Positions 9,344 to 18,969 are shown, counted from the first letter of the stretch. The stretch is DNA of 64,000 bases from Bradyrhizobium sp. AZCC 1693 (GCF_036924745.1 NZ_JAZHSD010000001.1:5828001-5892000), one strand, 5' to 3'. The notes: a model not told the origin generated them from the sequence alone. Numbers and translations: made by a program.

Positions 9344-10105
9344 ATGCAGTTGAAGGACCAGGCCGCCATCGTCACCGGCGGCGCATCGGGATTGGGCGCC
9401 GCCACCGCACGCCGCCTCGCGGCGCAGGGCGCCAAGGTCGCGGTCTGCGATCTCAACGCACAACTTGCTGAGGACGTTGCCGCCGAGATCGGCGGCGTCG
9501 CCGCGATCTGCGACGTTTCCGATGCGGCCTCGGCCGAAGCCGCGATCGCCAAGGCTGCTGCCGCTCACGGCCCGGCGCGCGTGCTGGTGAACTGCGCCGG
9601 CATCGGCGTCGCCAAGCGCGTCATCGGCAAGGAAGGCCCGATGGCGCTGGCTGATTTCGACAGGGTGATCAAGGTCAACCTGATCGGGTCCTTCAACATG
9701 CTGCGGCTGGCGACGGCTGGCATGTCGAAACTGGAGCCGCTGTCGACCGGCGAGCGTGGCGTGGTGATTTCCACGGCTTCCGTCGCGGCCTATGACGGCC
9801 AGATCGGCCAATCAGCCTATTCGGCCTCGAAGGGCGGCATCGTCGCCATGACGCTGCCGATCGCGCGCGAGCTGGCGCAGTTCGGCATCCGCGTGCTGAC
9901 GATCGCCCCGGGCCTTTTCCTCACGCCGCTGCTCGCCAACCTGCCGCAGGAAGCGCAAGACTCGCTCGCCGCCTCGATCCCGTTCCCGCGCCGGCTCGGC
10001 CAGGCCGACGAGTTCGCCTCGCTGGCGCTGCACATGATCGACAACCCTTATTTGAACGGCGAAGTGGTGCGGCTCGATGCCGCGCTTCGCATGGCGCCGC
10101 GCTAG
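9344..10105 (+). CDS. Short-chain dehydrogenase, candidate beta-hydroxyacyl-CoA dehydrogenase (type II HAD-like)
   Basis: A 253-residue classical SDR. The NAD(P)-binding motif TGGASGLGAATA is at residues 12-23, the CDLN acidic end of beta-2 near 36 favours NAD, NCAGIG is near 83, and the catalytic Tyr-Lys pair is in SAYSASKGG near 160. The segment GVVISTASVAAYDGQIGQ is typical of the type II 3-hydroxyacyl-CoA dehydrogenases. It follows the feruloyl-CoA synthase by 37 bases with GGGAGAG before its ATG. In the pathway it would oxidise the 3-hydroxy-3-arylpropanoyl-CoA made by the hydratase to the beta-keto thioester, as proposed for Agrobacterium fabrum hydroxycinnamate degradation. Confidence 0.85.
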   Translation: MQLKDQAAIVTGGASGLGAATARRLAAQGAKVAVCDLNAQLAEDVAAEIGGVAAICDVSDAASAEAAIAKAAAAHGPARVLVNCAGIGVAKRVIGKEGPMALADFDRVIKVNLIGSFNMLRLATAGMSKLEPLSTGERGVVISTASVAAYDGQIGQSAYSASKGGIVAMTLPIARELAQFGIRVLTIAPGLFLTPLLANLPQEAQDSLAASIPFPRRLGQADEFASLALHMIDNPYLNGEVVRLDAALRMAPR

Positions 10106-10118
10106 GACATTTCAGCCC

Positions 10119-10538
10119 ATGTTCGTCAACCGGCGCGACGTGCAGATCCAGTGGGGCGATTGCGACCCCGCCAACATCGTTTACTACCCGCGTTATTTCG
10201 CGATGTTCGACGATTCGACGTCGATCATGTTCGAAGCCGCCGGTTATTCGAAGCAGGACCTCATCCACAAATATGGCCTGGTCGGCATCCCCATGGTGGA
10301 CACGCGGGCGAAATTTCACATCCCCTCGACCCATGGCGACTGGATCAGGATCGAAAGCCGGATCGACAGTTTCAAGCGATCCTCTTTCGAGGTGGTTCAC
10401 AATGTGTTCAAGGGCGAGGCCCTGGCGATCGAGGCGTTCGAGACCCGCGTGCTGGTCGGCAAGCATCCGGACGACCCCTCGAAGCTGAAATCGGCCCCGA
10501 TGCCGCCGGAGATCATCGAGCGGTTCATGCGGGGCTGA
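10119..10538 (+). CDS. 4-hydroxybenzoyl-CoA thioesterase-like hotdog protein
   Basis: A 139-residue single-hotdog thioesterase. The N-terminal motif WGDCDPANIVYYPRYFAMFD (residues 12-31) matches the Asp-containing active-site motif of Pseudomonas 4-hydroxybenzoyl-CoA thioesterase (GDCDPAGIVWYPNY). The central GIPMVDTRAKFHIPSTHGDW segment also follows that family. ATG 10119, 13 bases after the dehydrogenase stop, is used because the motif begins directly after it; an earlier in-frame start would overlap the upstream gene. The likely role is release of free 4-hydroxybenzoate or vanillate from its CoA ester, which makes PobA substrate. Hydrolysis of an earlier beta-keto thioester is an alternative. 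Confidence 0.87.
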   Translation: MFVNRRDVQIQWGDCDPANIVYYPRYFAMFDDSTSIMFEAAGYSKQDLIHKYGLVGIPMVDTRAKFHIPSTHGDWIRIESRIDSFKRSSFEVVHNVFKGEALAIEAFETRVLVGKHPDDPSKLKSAPMPPEIIERFMRG

Positions 10539-10625
10539 CTCACATTCCCGCATGACCTAAAGAAGGGGCTGAATAGCTCAATGGACTTTGCTTAAACGAT
10601 AAATAGATAATCCAGGGAGGAATGA

Positions 10626-11777
10626 ATGAAGAAGGTTTTTCTGTCCGCGGCTTCCGTCGTGGCGGCGCTTGCTCTGACGGGCTTGCCCGCGATGGCGCAA
10701 ACCAGCGAGATCACGGTCGGCATCTCCATCACCACCACCGGACCCGCGGCGGCGCTCGGCATTCCCGAGCGCAACTCGCTTGACTTCGTGCCGAAGGAAA
10801 TCGGCGGCGTGCCGATCAAGATCATCACGCTCGACGACGGCGGTGATCCCACCACAGCGACAACAAATACGCGGCGCTTCGTCACCGAATCCAAGGCCGA
10901 CATTATCATGGGCTCGTCGACGACGCCCTCGACGGTCGCGGTTGCGACGGTCGCGAACGAGGCGGGCATTCCGCATATCGGCCTTGCGCCATTCCCGATC
11001 AACGAGGCGCGCATCAAATGGTCGGTCGCCATGCCGCAGCCTATCCCGATCATGGGCAAGGTGCTGTACGAGCACATGAAGGCGCACGGCATCAAGAGCG
11101 TCGGCTATATCGGCTACTCCGATTCCTACGGCGATCTCTGGTTCAACGACTTCAAGGCCCAAGCCATACCGATGGGAATGACGCTCGCCACCGAGGAGCG
11201 TTTTGCACGCCCGGATACGTCGGTCGCAGGACAGGTTCTGAAGCTGCTCGCCGCCAATCCCGACGCGATCCTGGTCGGCGCCTCCGGCACCGCCGCGGCG
11301 CTGCCGCAGACCACGTTGCGCGATCGCGGCTACAAGGGCCTGATCTACCAGACCCACGGCGCCGCCAGCATGGACTTCATCCGCATCGCGGGCGCCGCGG
11401 CTGAAGGCGTGATCATGGCGTCGGGTCCGGTGATGTCGCCGGAAACCCAGCCCGACAGTGCACTGACCAAGAAGCCGGGGCTGGCGCTCAACACCGCCTA
11501 TGAAGCCAAGTATGGCGCCAACAGCCGCAGCCAGTTCGCCGGCCATTCCTACGACGCCTTCGAAGTGTTGAAGCGCGTGGTGCCGGTGGCGCTGAAGAAA
11601 GCGAAGCCGGGTACGCCGGAATTCCGCGAAGCGATCCGCCTGGCGCTGATGTCGGAAAAGGAAATCGCCGCCAGCCAGGGCGTCTACAACTTCACCGAAA
11701 AGGATCGCTACGGCCTCGACGACCGCTCGCGCATCATTTTGACGGTGAAGGACGGAAAGTACATTCCGGCGAAGTGA
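10626..11777 (+). CDS. Branched-chain-type ABC transporter substrate-binding protein, candidate aromatic acid receptor
   Basis: A 383-residue periplasmic type I binding protein (receptor family ligand-binding fold). The signal peptide ends in GLPAMAQ near residue 23; the mature chain begins TSEITVGISITTTGPAAALG, the usual first strand and ligand loop. Other family cues are GSSTTPSTVAVATVANEAGIPHI (GSSTTPSTVAVATV near 98) and SVGYIGYSDSYGDLWF near 160. ATG 10626 follows AGGGAGGA. It lies 87 bases after the thioesterase in the same direction, while its presumed membrane and ATPase partners are on the minus strand at 14716-18253. Similar receptors beside hydroxycinnamate genes in R. palustris bind p-coumarate and related acids; the ligand here is inferred. 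Confidence 0.9.
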   Translation: MKKVFLSAASVVAALALTGLPAMAQTSEITVGISITTTGPAAALGIPERNSLDFVPKEIGGVPIKIITLDDGGDPTTATTNTRRFVTESKADIIMGSSTTPSTVAVATVANEAGIPHIGLAPFPINEARIKWSVAMPQPIPIMGKVLYEHMKAHGIKSVGYIGYSDSYGDLWFNDFKAQAIPMGMTLATEERFARPDTSVAGQVLKLLAANPDAILVGASGTAAALPQTTLRDRGYKGLIYQTHGAASMDFIRIAGAAAEGVIMASGPVMSPETQPDSALTKKPGLALNTAYEAKYGANSRSQFAGHSYDAFEVLKRVVPVALKKAKPGTPEFREAIRLALMSEKEIAASQGVYNFTEKDRYGLDDRSRIILTVKDGKYIPAK

Positions 11778-11791
11778 GGGCGCACGGTCTG

Positions 11792-11880
11792 TAGGGTGGG
11801 CAAAGCGTTGGCGTGCCCACCATAGATCGACGGACAAGAGAGATGGTGGGCACGGCGCAAGTGCGCCTTTGCCCACCTTA
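11792..11880. repeat. Dispersed palindromic element, family G
   Basis: TAGGGTGGGCAAAGCG at the left and CCTTTGCCCACCTTA at the right, with inner GCGTGCCCACCAT / ATGGTGGGCACGGC. It lies between convergent genes (binding protein and GGDEF-EAL gene) and could form a two-way terminator hairpin. Confidence 0.65.
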
Positions 11881-11901
11881 CGGAAGCCGGCGACTACTCA
11901 C

Positions 11902-14484
11902 CTAACCACCAGTGGACGCAATCAGCAGCGAAGGCGTCGGTTGCGAGCGGGCTTCCTCGACGCTCCTGCGCATCACCCGCGCCTGTTCGGCGACGTGGTC
12001 GAGCAGCCAGCGCTCGAACGCTTCGGGCGACATCGCGGGCGCGCAGAGATAGCCCTGCATGACGTCGCAGCCGAGGTCGGCCAGCAGCCTGCGTTGTCCC
12101 TCGGTTTCGACGCCCTCGGCGACGACGGCCATTTTCAGGCTCTGGCCGATGCGGACGACGGCGGTGGCGATCGCGAGTGCACTGGCGTCGCGCTCGATGT
12201 TGTACATGAAGCTGCGGTCGATCTTCAATTCGCGGATCGGCAGGTGCGCCAGCCGGCTCAGGCTCGAATAGCCGGTCCCGAAATCGTCCAGCGACAGGCC
12301 GACGCCGAGCTTGCGTATCGCATTCATGGTCTCGATCGCGGCGGAACGTTCGTTCACGAGCACGCCTTCGGTGATCTCGAGCATCAATGTTTCAGGCGGC
12401 AGGCCATTGGCCGCGATGGTTTCCGCCACCACTGCGGCGAGCTTCGCATTCTGGAAATTGAGCGGCGACAGGTTGACCGCCACGCAGGGGACGTCCAGTC
12501 CGGCATGGCGCCACGCGGCCATTTGCCGGCACGCCTCGCGGATCGACCATAGGCCGATCTGCTCGATCAGGCCGACTTCCTCGGCCAGCGGAATGAATTT
12601 CGAAGGCGGGACTTCGCCAAGATCAGGATCGTGCCAGCGCGACAGCGCTTCGACGCCGTAGAGGGCGCCGTCGACGGTTCGAGTCTGCGGTTGATAGACG
12701 AGCCTCAACTTGTCATTTGCGATAGCCTGGCGGAGTGCCGCGCTGAGCACGAGCCGCTTCTCGGCAAGCCGATTCATGTCGGCGCTGAAGAAGCGGTGGG
12801 TGGAGCGGCCTGCCTGCTTGGCCTTGTACATCGCTGCATCGGCCTGCTGTATCAGCGTGTCGATATCCGTGGCGTTGTCGGGATAGATGCTGATGCCCAT
12901 GCTGGCCGAAATCGGCACCTGCCTGTTGTCGATCCAGAGCGGCGACGTCAGTGTTTCGGTGATGTGGGAGGCGACCAGCGAGGCGCGCGCCGGATCGCAA
13001 TTCGGCAACACGATGACGAACTCGTCGCCGCTCAGGCGCCCCAGCAGGTCGGACGGCTGGATACGGGTGCGCAGCCGTTTTGCGAACTCGATCAGCAAGG
13101 CATCGCCCGCCGAATGTCCGAGGGTGTCGTTGACGTCCTTGAAATGATCGAGATCCAGGAACACCAGCGCGAGCTGCTTTCCCGGCGCGCAGTCGTCGAT
13201 GGCCTGGTTGATCAACTCACGCAACTGCGCGCGGTTCGGCAGCCCGGTCAGCATGTCATGGTAGGCGAGCCGCGCGATCTGGGCGCGCGCTTCCTTGCGC
13301 TCGATCGCCAGCGCACCGAGGTGAACGCAGGCGTCGACAATCCGCTGATGCCACCGGCTCGGCGCCCGGCGCTCCCTGAAATAGAACGCAAAGGTCCCGA
13401 TCACGCGGCCGTCCTTGGCCTTGATCGGCGTCGACCAGCAGGCTTTCAGTCCGGCCGCGAGCGGCATCGCCTTGAACGGCTGCCAGCGCGGATCGTTATC
13501 GATGTCGGACGCCAGCACCGGCTTCCCGTAATACGCGGCCGATCCACACGAGCCGATGTCCGGACCAACGGCAACACCCTCGAGTGCGCGGGAATAGTCG
13601 TCGGGCAGGCTCGGTCCACCCAGCGGGTGCACCAGCCCGTCGGAATCGACATGCAGCACGGAAGCAACGACATCAGGCGCGATCGCTTCGACACGCCGGC
13701 AAAGCTGGTCGGCAATCTCGGTGAGCGGGAGTTCGTCGGCCAGCGCGCCCATGATCAGTTGCTGCAGCGACCTCAGCTGCTTGCTCTCGCTGATATCGCT
13801 CAACAGGGCGAATACGTATTTGATGCGCCCGCGATCGTTGCGGAACGCCTTGACCATGGCCGAGACCCAGATCTCGTTGCCGTTCTTGTCGTAGGCGAGG
13901 ACTTCCTCCTCGTCGCCGCAGCCGTCGCAGATGCGGCGACGCAACCGGAGCAGGGTCCTGCGGTCGGTAAATCGTCCGGCGAGCAACTGGTTGGCCTGCC
14001 GTCCTTCCGCTTGCGCGGCCGTGTATCCGAGCATTCCCGAGAACGCCGCGTTGGTGTAGACGACGCGCAGGTTGCGATCGGTGACGACGACGGCGCGGGT
14101 GGTCTTGTCGGCCACCAGGTTCAGAAGCGCGATCCGCTCGCGCCGCTCGACCTCGGCGGTGATGTCGCGAACAAAGACCATGTAGTTGCTTCCGCCGTCC
14201 ATCTCGACGCGCGATACCGATAGCTGAGCCCGGATCCGGCTGCCGTCGCTGCGGCGGATCGTGAACTCCGCACTGGTGCTGTTTCGCAGGTCGTTGAACC
14301 CAAGACAGCGGGCATCGCAGCCGAGAACCTCCGCGCGCCGCACGCCCCAGATCGATTCGGCGGCGGTGTTGAAGTGGCTGATGCGCAGATCGCTGTCGAC
14401 AATGACGACGGCCTCGCTCGCCTGTTCGAGCGCCGCCAGCAAAAATTCGGTGGTCTCGACGTCAGGGCAATCGGAAGCGCGCAT
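11902..14484 (-). CDS. PAS-PAS-GAF-GGDEF-EAL c-di-GMP signalling protein
   Basis: An 860-residue soluble multidomain protein. Order: PAS 1 (about 10-120, ending VFVRDITAEVERRERI), PAS 2 (about 125-240, ending LLSDISESKQLR), a GAF-like domain (about 245-405, SCGSAAYYGKPVLASDI), GGDEF (about 415-585) and EAL (about 595-840). The GGDEF active site reads RLSGDEF, with Ser in the first position; SGDEF sites can be active. EAL starts GVEALSRW and keeps the metal-binding DDFGTGYSS and the later EGVET. The layout resembles E. coli DosP, but no heme ligand can be assigned from sequence. It may make or degrade c-di-GMP in response to a signal in the PAS or GAF domains. Its position between the aromatic-acid ABC receptor and transporter genes hints at a link to that substrate. 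Confidence 0.92.
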   Translation of the reverse strand: MRASDCPDVETTEFLLAALEQASEAVVIVDSDLRISHFNTAAESIWGVRRAEVLGCDARCLGFNDLRNSTSAEFTIRRSDGSRIRAQLSVSRVEMDGGSNYMVFVRDITAEVERRERIALLNLVADKTTRAVVVTDRNLRVVYTNAAFSGMLGYTAAQAEGRQANQLLAGRFTDRRTLLRLRRRICDGCGDEEEVLAYDKNGNEIWVSAMVKAFRNDRGRIKYVFALLSDISESKQLRSLQQLIMGALADELPLTEIADQLCRRVEAIAPDVVASVLHVDSDGLVHPLGGPSLPDDYSRALEGVAVGPDIGSCGSAAYYGKPVLASDIDNDPRWQPFKAMPLAAGLKACWSTPIKAKDGRVIGTFAFYFRERRAPSRWHQRIVDACVHLGALAIERKEARAQIARLAYHDMLTGLPNRAQLRELINQAIDDCAPGKQLALVFLDLDHFKDVNDTLGHSAGDALLIEFAKRLRTRIQPSDLLGRLSGDEFVIVLPNCDPARASLVASHITETLTSPLWIDNRQVPISASMGISIYPDNATDIDTLIQQADAAMYKAKQAGRSTHRFFSADMNRLAEKRLVLSAALRQAIANDKLRLVYQPQTRTVDGALYGVEALSRWHDPDLGEVPPSKFIPLAEEVGLIEQIGLWSIREACRQMAAWRHAGLDVPCVAVNLSPLNFQNAKLAAVVAETIAANGLPPETLMLEITEGVLVNERSAAIETMNAIRKLGVGLSLDDFGTGYSSLSRLAHLPIRELKIDRSFMYNIERDASALAIATAVVRIGQSLKMAVVAEGVETEGQRRLLADLGCDVMQGYLCAPAMSPEAFERWLLDHVAEQARVMRRSVEEARSQPTPSLLIASTGG

Positions 14485-14715
14485 CGTCCAACCTTGCTAT
14501 CCCGTCAGCCGCCATTGGCCCCCGGCGCCGGGTGGCAAGTGACTATGACTTTGGTAAGGATAAGAGGTCGCGAGTGTTCGGGTAGTTGTACAACTCACTA
14601 CGGCGTGGCTGGAACTCATATCATGCTTAAGGCTTCGTTAGCCTCGTCTGCCCGCCAAGGTGCATGACCCGGCACCCTCATCCCGAGGCAGTACGCCGCG
14701 AGCCATCATGATGCG
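14485..14715. other. Intergenic gap with a 12-bp palindrome
   Basis: No gene is supported here. AGTTGTACAACT at 14584-14595 is a perfect palindrome about 100 bases upstream of the GGDEF-EAL start and could be an operator. The end near livF carries a short CTCATCCCGAGG-type fragment. Confidence 0.35.
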
Positions 14716-15443
<728 letters not shown>

Positions 15444-15447
<4 letters not shown>

Positions 15448-17213
15448 GCGGTGGCTCCGAGATAGGCCTTGATTACGTCGGGGTTGGTCTTGATTGCCGC
15501 CGGCGTGCCCTCGGCGATCTTGGTGCCGAAATCCAGCACCACGATGCGGTCGGCGAGGTCCATCACAAAGCCCATGTCGTGCTCGACCAGCAGCACCGAC
15601 ATGCCGCCGTCGCGCAATTGACGGAGCAGCGCAGCGAGCCGCTGCTTCTCCATATGGCGCAATCCCGCGGCAGGCTCGTCGAGCAACAGCAGCAGCGGAT
15701 CGACGCACAGCGCGCGCGCAATTTCGACGATGCGCTGCTGGCCGAGCGAGAGGCTTCCCGCCAACTGGTCGATCTGGTCGCCGAGGCCGACGCGCTCGAT
15801 CTGGCGCGCGGCTTCCGCCAGCAGTTTTGCCTCGTCGGCCCGGTCGAGCCGGAACATGCTTGATATCGCGCCCGAAGATCCGCGCAGGTGCGCGCCGATC
15901 GCGACGTTCTCCAGCACGGTCATGTCGGGCACCAGCTTGACGTGCTGGAAGGTGCGGGCGACGCCGAGTTTTACCACCTCCTGCGGCGGGGCGTTGTCGA
16001 CCTTGTGGCCGAGCACCGAGATGGTGCCGCCGGTCGTGGTCAGCACGCCCGTGATCAGGTTGAAGGTCGTGCTCTTGCCGGCGCCGTTGGGACCAATCAG
16101 CGCGACGATCTCGCGCGCCCCGACGTCGAAGGAGACGTCGTTGACCGCGATCACGCCGCCGAACTGCTTTCGCGCTTTCTCGATCTGCAGCAGCGCGGCG
16201 GCAGAAGCCGGCGCGCGCTCGCGCTTGGCAAGGGGAAGCGACGTGTCGGGCATCTTGCGGCCCGGCTTGATCGGCAGCCTTGCCATCAGCCAGGGCCAGA
16301 CGCCGGTCGGCGCCAGTTGCAGCAACACGACCAGCAGGATGCCGAATACGATGGTCTCGAGCTGACTCTGGCCGCCAAAAATATAGGGCAGGTAGCTCTG
16401 CAGCACCTCTTTCAGGATGACGACGATCCCGGCGCCGAGCACCGCGCCCCAGACATAGCCGGCGCCGCCGACCACGGCGATGAACAGGTATTCGATACCG
16501 GCCTGCGCGCCGAACGGCGTCGGGTTGGCGGCGCGCTGGAAATGCGCATAGAGCCAGCCGGACAGGCCGGCGAGAACCGCCGCATAGATGAACACCAGAA
16601 GCTTGGCCCGCGGCGTCTGCACGCCAAACGCTTCGCCGGCGATGTGCCCGCGCCGCAGCGCGCGGATCGCGCGGCCGGTGCGGGAGTCCAGCAGGTTCAT
16701 GGTCAGCAATGCCGAGATCAGTACTCCGATCCAGATTGCGAAATAGATCGTGCCGGGATCGAGCATCCGGAAGCTGCCGATCGAGAGCGGCGGGATGCCC
16801 GATATACCGTCATTGCGGCCGAGGAATTCCAGCTTGCTGAACAGATAAAACAGCCCGATGCCCCAGGCGATGGTGCCGAGCGGCAGATAGTGGCCGGAGA
16901 GCCTTACGGTAACGATGCCGAGCAAGACGGCGGCGATGCCGCTGACCAGCAGCGAGAGCGGCAATGTCAGCCATGGTGAGAAGCCGTAGGCGGTGGTCAG
17001 TACCGCCGTGGTATAGGCGCCGAAGCCGCAGAACGCGGCCTGGCCGAATGAAGTGAGGCCGCCGACGCCGGTCAGCAGCACCAGCCCCATCGCCACCAGC
17101 GCGGCGAGGCCGATATTGTTGAGCAGCACGATCCAGAACGGCGGTACGCCCGGAATGAACGGGATCGCCGCCATGACGAGCGCGAAGATGATGAGAGGAA
17201 GCCGTTGGTTCAT
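15444..17213 (-). CDS. Fused LivM permease - LivG ATPase of ABC transporter
   Basis: A single 589-residue chain. Residues 1 to about 310 are a LivM-type permease with about ten membrane segments ([20 protein letters not shown] at the start; [21 protein letters not shown], the EAA-type loop, near 205). After a charged linker ([19 protein letters not shown]) residues from about 335 form a LivG ATPase: Walker [13 protein letters not shown], [23 protein letters not shown] Q-loop ([14 protein letters not shown]), signature [15 protein letters not shown] with Leu in place of the usual Gly, Walker [13 protein letters not shown], and H-loop [11 protein letters not shown] 17213 follows the LivH stop by five bases. 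The frame stays open to 18386, but that extension only mirrors livH in another frame. Fusion fixes the permease to its ATPase. Confidence 0.92.
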
Positions 17214-17218
17214 CGCCG

Positions 17219-18253
17219 TCAGTCCTTCTCTTCCTCGACCGCGGGCGCTGCGAGCGAACGCAGCACCAGCACGGGAAGGATCAGCGTAAAGACGATGACC
17301 TCCTTGAAATTGCTGGCGTAGAACGAGGAAAAGGCCTCGACGCTGCCGACGATCAACGCCGCCACCGCGGTCAGCGGATAGCTCACCAGCCCGCCGATGA
17401 TCGCGGCAATGAAGCCTTTCAGGCCGATCAGGAAGCCGGTGTCGTAATAGAGCGTGGTGATCGGCACGATCAGGATGCCGGAAATCGCGCCGATCAGGGA
17501 CGCCAGCAGGAAGGCGATCTGTCCCGACAGCGTGGTGCGGATGCCGACGAGGCGGGCGCCGAGCCGGTTGACGGCGGTGGCGCGCAGCGCCTTGCCCATC
17601 CGCGTGAAGCCGAAGAACAGCCAGAGCGCTATGATGAAGGCAATCGTCAGCCCATAGACCGCCAGGCTCTGGCCGGTGAAGCGCAGCGGGCCGATCGTCA
17701 ATGCGGTATTGGACAGTGCCGGCCCGCGCAGGCCTTCGGCGCCGAAGAAAACCAGCCCCAGGCCCTGCAAAGCGAGATGGCAGCCGACGGACGCGATCAG
17801 CAGCACCAGCACCGAGGTATGGGCGATTGGCTGGAATGCGATGCGGTAGAGGAACAGCCCGATCGCCGCGACGATCAAAAGCGACAGCGCGATGTTGACC
17901 GCAATCGGGGCCGTGGGACTGGCGAACCCGTAGCTCAGCGCCAGGATGGCAGCCGGCAGGACGATGTTGAGGGCAAGGGAGCGCAAGACCTTCCTGAGCC
18001 GCAGCGATCGCCGCGCGTCGAACAGATCGAGCCCGAAGGCGACCACGCCCATCGCCATGGCGAGCCACGCGGTGCCTGGCACCTTGCCGGTCGCCAGCAC
18101 GGCATAGCTGAGCGCGCCGAACGTGACGAATTCGCCCTGCGGGATCAGGATGACGCGCGTGACGGCAAATACCAGCACCAGCGCCAGCCCGAGCAGCGCA
18201 TAGATCGCGCCATTGGTGATGCCGTCCTGCAGCAGGAACAGCATGATCGTCAT
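17219..18253 (-). CDS. ABC transporter permease (LivH family)
   Basis: A 344-residue membrane protein, first gene of the minus-strand transporter operon. It starts with LLQDGITNGAIYALLGLALVLVFAVTRVI, the usual LivH N-terminus (GITNGAIYALLGLALV is the key part), and has about eight further hydrophobic segments; FTRMGKALRATAVNRLGARLVG near residue 215 is the cytoplasmic coupling loop. ATG 18253 gives this standard start. A TTG two codons upstream (18257-18259) is better spaced from GGGGGAG and may be the real start. The promoter region is shared with the divergent MarR gene and contains the operator-like sites at 18346-18381. Confidence 0.9.
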   Translation of the reverse strand: MTIMLFLLQDGITNGAIYALLGLALVLVFAVTRVILIPQGEFVTFGALSYAVLATGKVPGTAWLAMAMGVVAFGLDLFDARRSLRLRKVLRSLALNIVLPAAILALSYGFASPTAPIAVNIALSLLIVAAIGLFLYRIAFQPIAHTSVLVLLIASVGCHLALQGLGLVFFGAEGLRGPALSNTALTIGPLRFTGQSLAVYGLTIAFIIALWLFFGFTRMGKALRATAVNRLGARLVGIRTTLSGQIAFLLASLIGAISGILIVPITTLYYDTGFLIGLKGFIAAIIGGLVSYPLTAVAALIVGSVEAFSSFYASNFKEVIVFTLILPVLVLRSLAAPAVEEEKD

Positions 18254-18345
18254 GTTCAAGACTGGCGCTCCCCCTAAAAGCGTCGCCGGTCCTGACCTCG
18301 TCGGTCCGCCGGCCATCCCATATCTCGGCAGTTGAACGCCGCCGA

Positions 18346-18377
18346 TATTTGATATATTCAATAACAATTATCAAATA
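18346..18377. promoter_or_regulatory. Long inverted repeat in the livH/MarR divergent promoter
   Basis: TATTTGATA (18346-18354) and TATCAAATA (18369-18377) are perfect 9-bp arms 14 bases apart. A second palindrome, TTGATATATTCAA (18349-18361), overlaps the left arm. This is a strong candidate binding region for the adjacent MarR protein. Confidence 0.65.
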
Positions 18378-18381
18378 TAAC
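18368..18381. promoter_or_regulatory. Putative MarR (CouR-like) operator 3
   Basis: TTATCAAATATAAC, matching TTATNNNATATAAC at 2767 and 6574. It overlaps the right arm of the long inverted repeat and lies about 50 bases upstream of the MarR start codon and about 115 bases upstream of livH. Confidence 0.6.
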
Positions 18382-18432
18382 ATCAAGGCCCCGGCCGCCG
18401 GCCGGGCCCTTTTCGGGTGCGAGCCTCACGCC

Positions 18433-18963
18433 ATGACAGTTTCCAAGGCAGCGACCGATGCCGTCAAGCCGTCGCGCAGCAATGGCAAGGAAATTGCGGG
18501 CGGCGCTGCGGATGGCGCTGCTGGCAATACCGGGCTGCAACTGGGCGAACTGGCCGAACTGCTCGGCTATTCGCTCAAGCGCGCGCAGCTCAAGGTGTTC
18601 GAGGATTTTCTGCGCTGCGTCGCGCCGCTGCAACTGACGCCGGCGCAATTCTCGGTGCTGCTGCTGCTCGACCGCAACCCCGGACGCAACCAGACCGAAA
18701 TCGCCAACACGCTCGGCATCCTCAGGCCGAATTTCGTATCGATGCTGGATGCGCTGGAGAGCCGCGGCCTGTGCGCCCGGATGCGCTCGACCAACGACCG
18801 CCGCTCGCACATCCTGGTTCTGACCGACAAGGGAAGGGCGGTGCTGGCGCGCGCCAAGAAGCTCGTTGCCAGCAAGCACGAGGCGCGGCTCAACGAATTG
18901 CTGGGCCCTGCCAATCGCGTCGCCCTGCTCGAAATGCTGTCGAAGATCGCCGCGGAGTTTTGA
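18433..18963 (+). CDS. MarR-family transcriptional regulator, CouR-like by context
   Basis: A 176-residue winged-helix protein with a 35-residue polar N-terminal tail. Dimerisation helix about 40-60 (RAQLKVFEDFLRCV), HTH about 84-112 with recognition helix ILRPNFVSMLDALESRG, and the beta-wing STNDRRSHILVLTDKG (about 119-134) containing the conserved DRR. ATG 18433 is preferred over an upstream TTG because the N-terminus then begins after the operator region. MarR proteins bind palindromes as dimers and release them on ligand binding. In R. palustris the MarR protein CouR represses hydroxycinnamate genes and responds to p-coumaroyl-CoA. The same neighbourhood and the three matching palindromes make an equivalent role likely; the ligand is not shown by sequence. 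Confidence 0.88.
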   Translation: MTVSKAATDAVKPSRSNGKEIAGGAADGAAGNTGLQLGELAELLGYSLKRAQLKVFEDFLRCVAPLQLTPAQFSVLLLLDRNPGRNQTEIANTLGILRPNFVSMLDALESRGLCARMRSTNDRRSHILVLTDKGRAVLARAKKLVASKHEARLNELLGPANRVALLEMLSKIAAEF

Positions 18964-18969
18964 GTGTCC

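Noticed and set aside
10583..10610. A fourth MarR-type site before the ABC receptor gene
   Set aside because: The A/T-rich stretch CTTAAACGATAAATAGATAA matches the TTATNNNATATAAC motif poorly and has no good symmetry.
12631..14223. Plus-strand open frame of about 530 codons opposite the GGDEF-EAL gene
   Set aside because: No domain and Arg/Asp/His-rich shadow composition; the minus strand encodes intact PAS, GAF, GGDEF and EAL motifs.
17214..18386. Upstream extension of the fused LivM-LivG frame across livH
   Set aside because: The extension reads through livH in the wrong frame with a coding-unlike Arg-rich sequence; the natural start with LivM sequence is ATG 17213.
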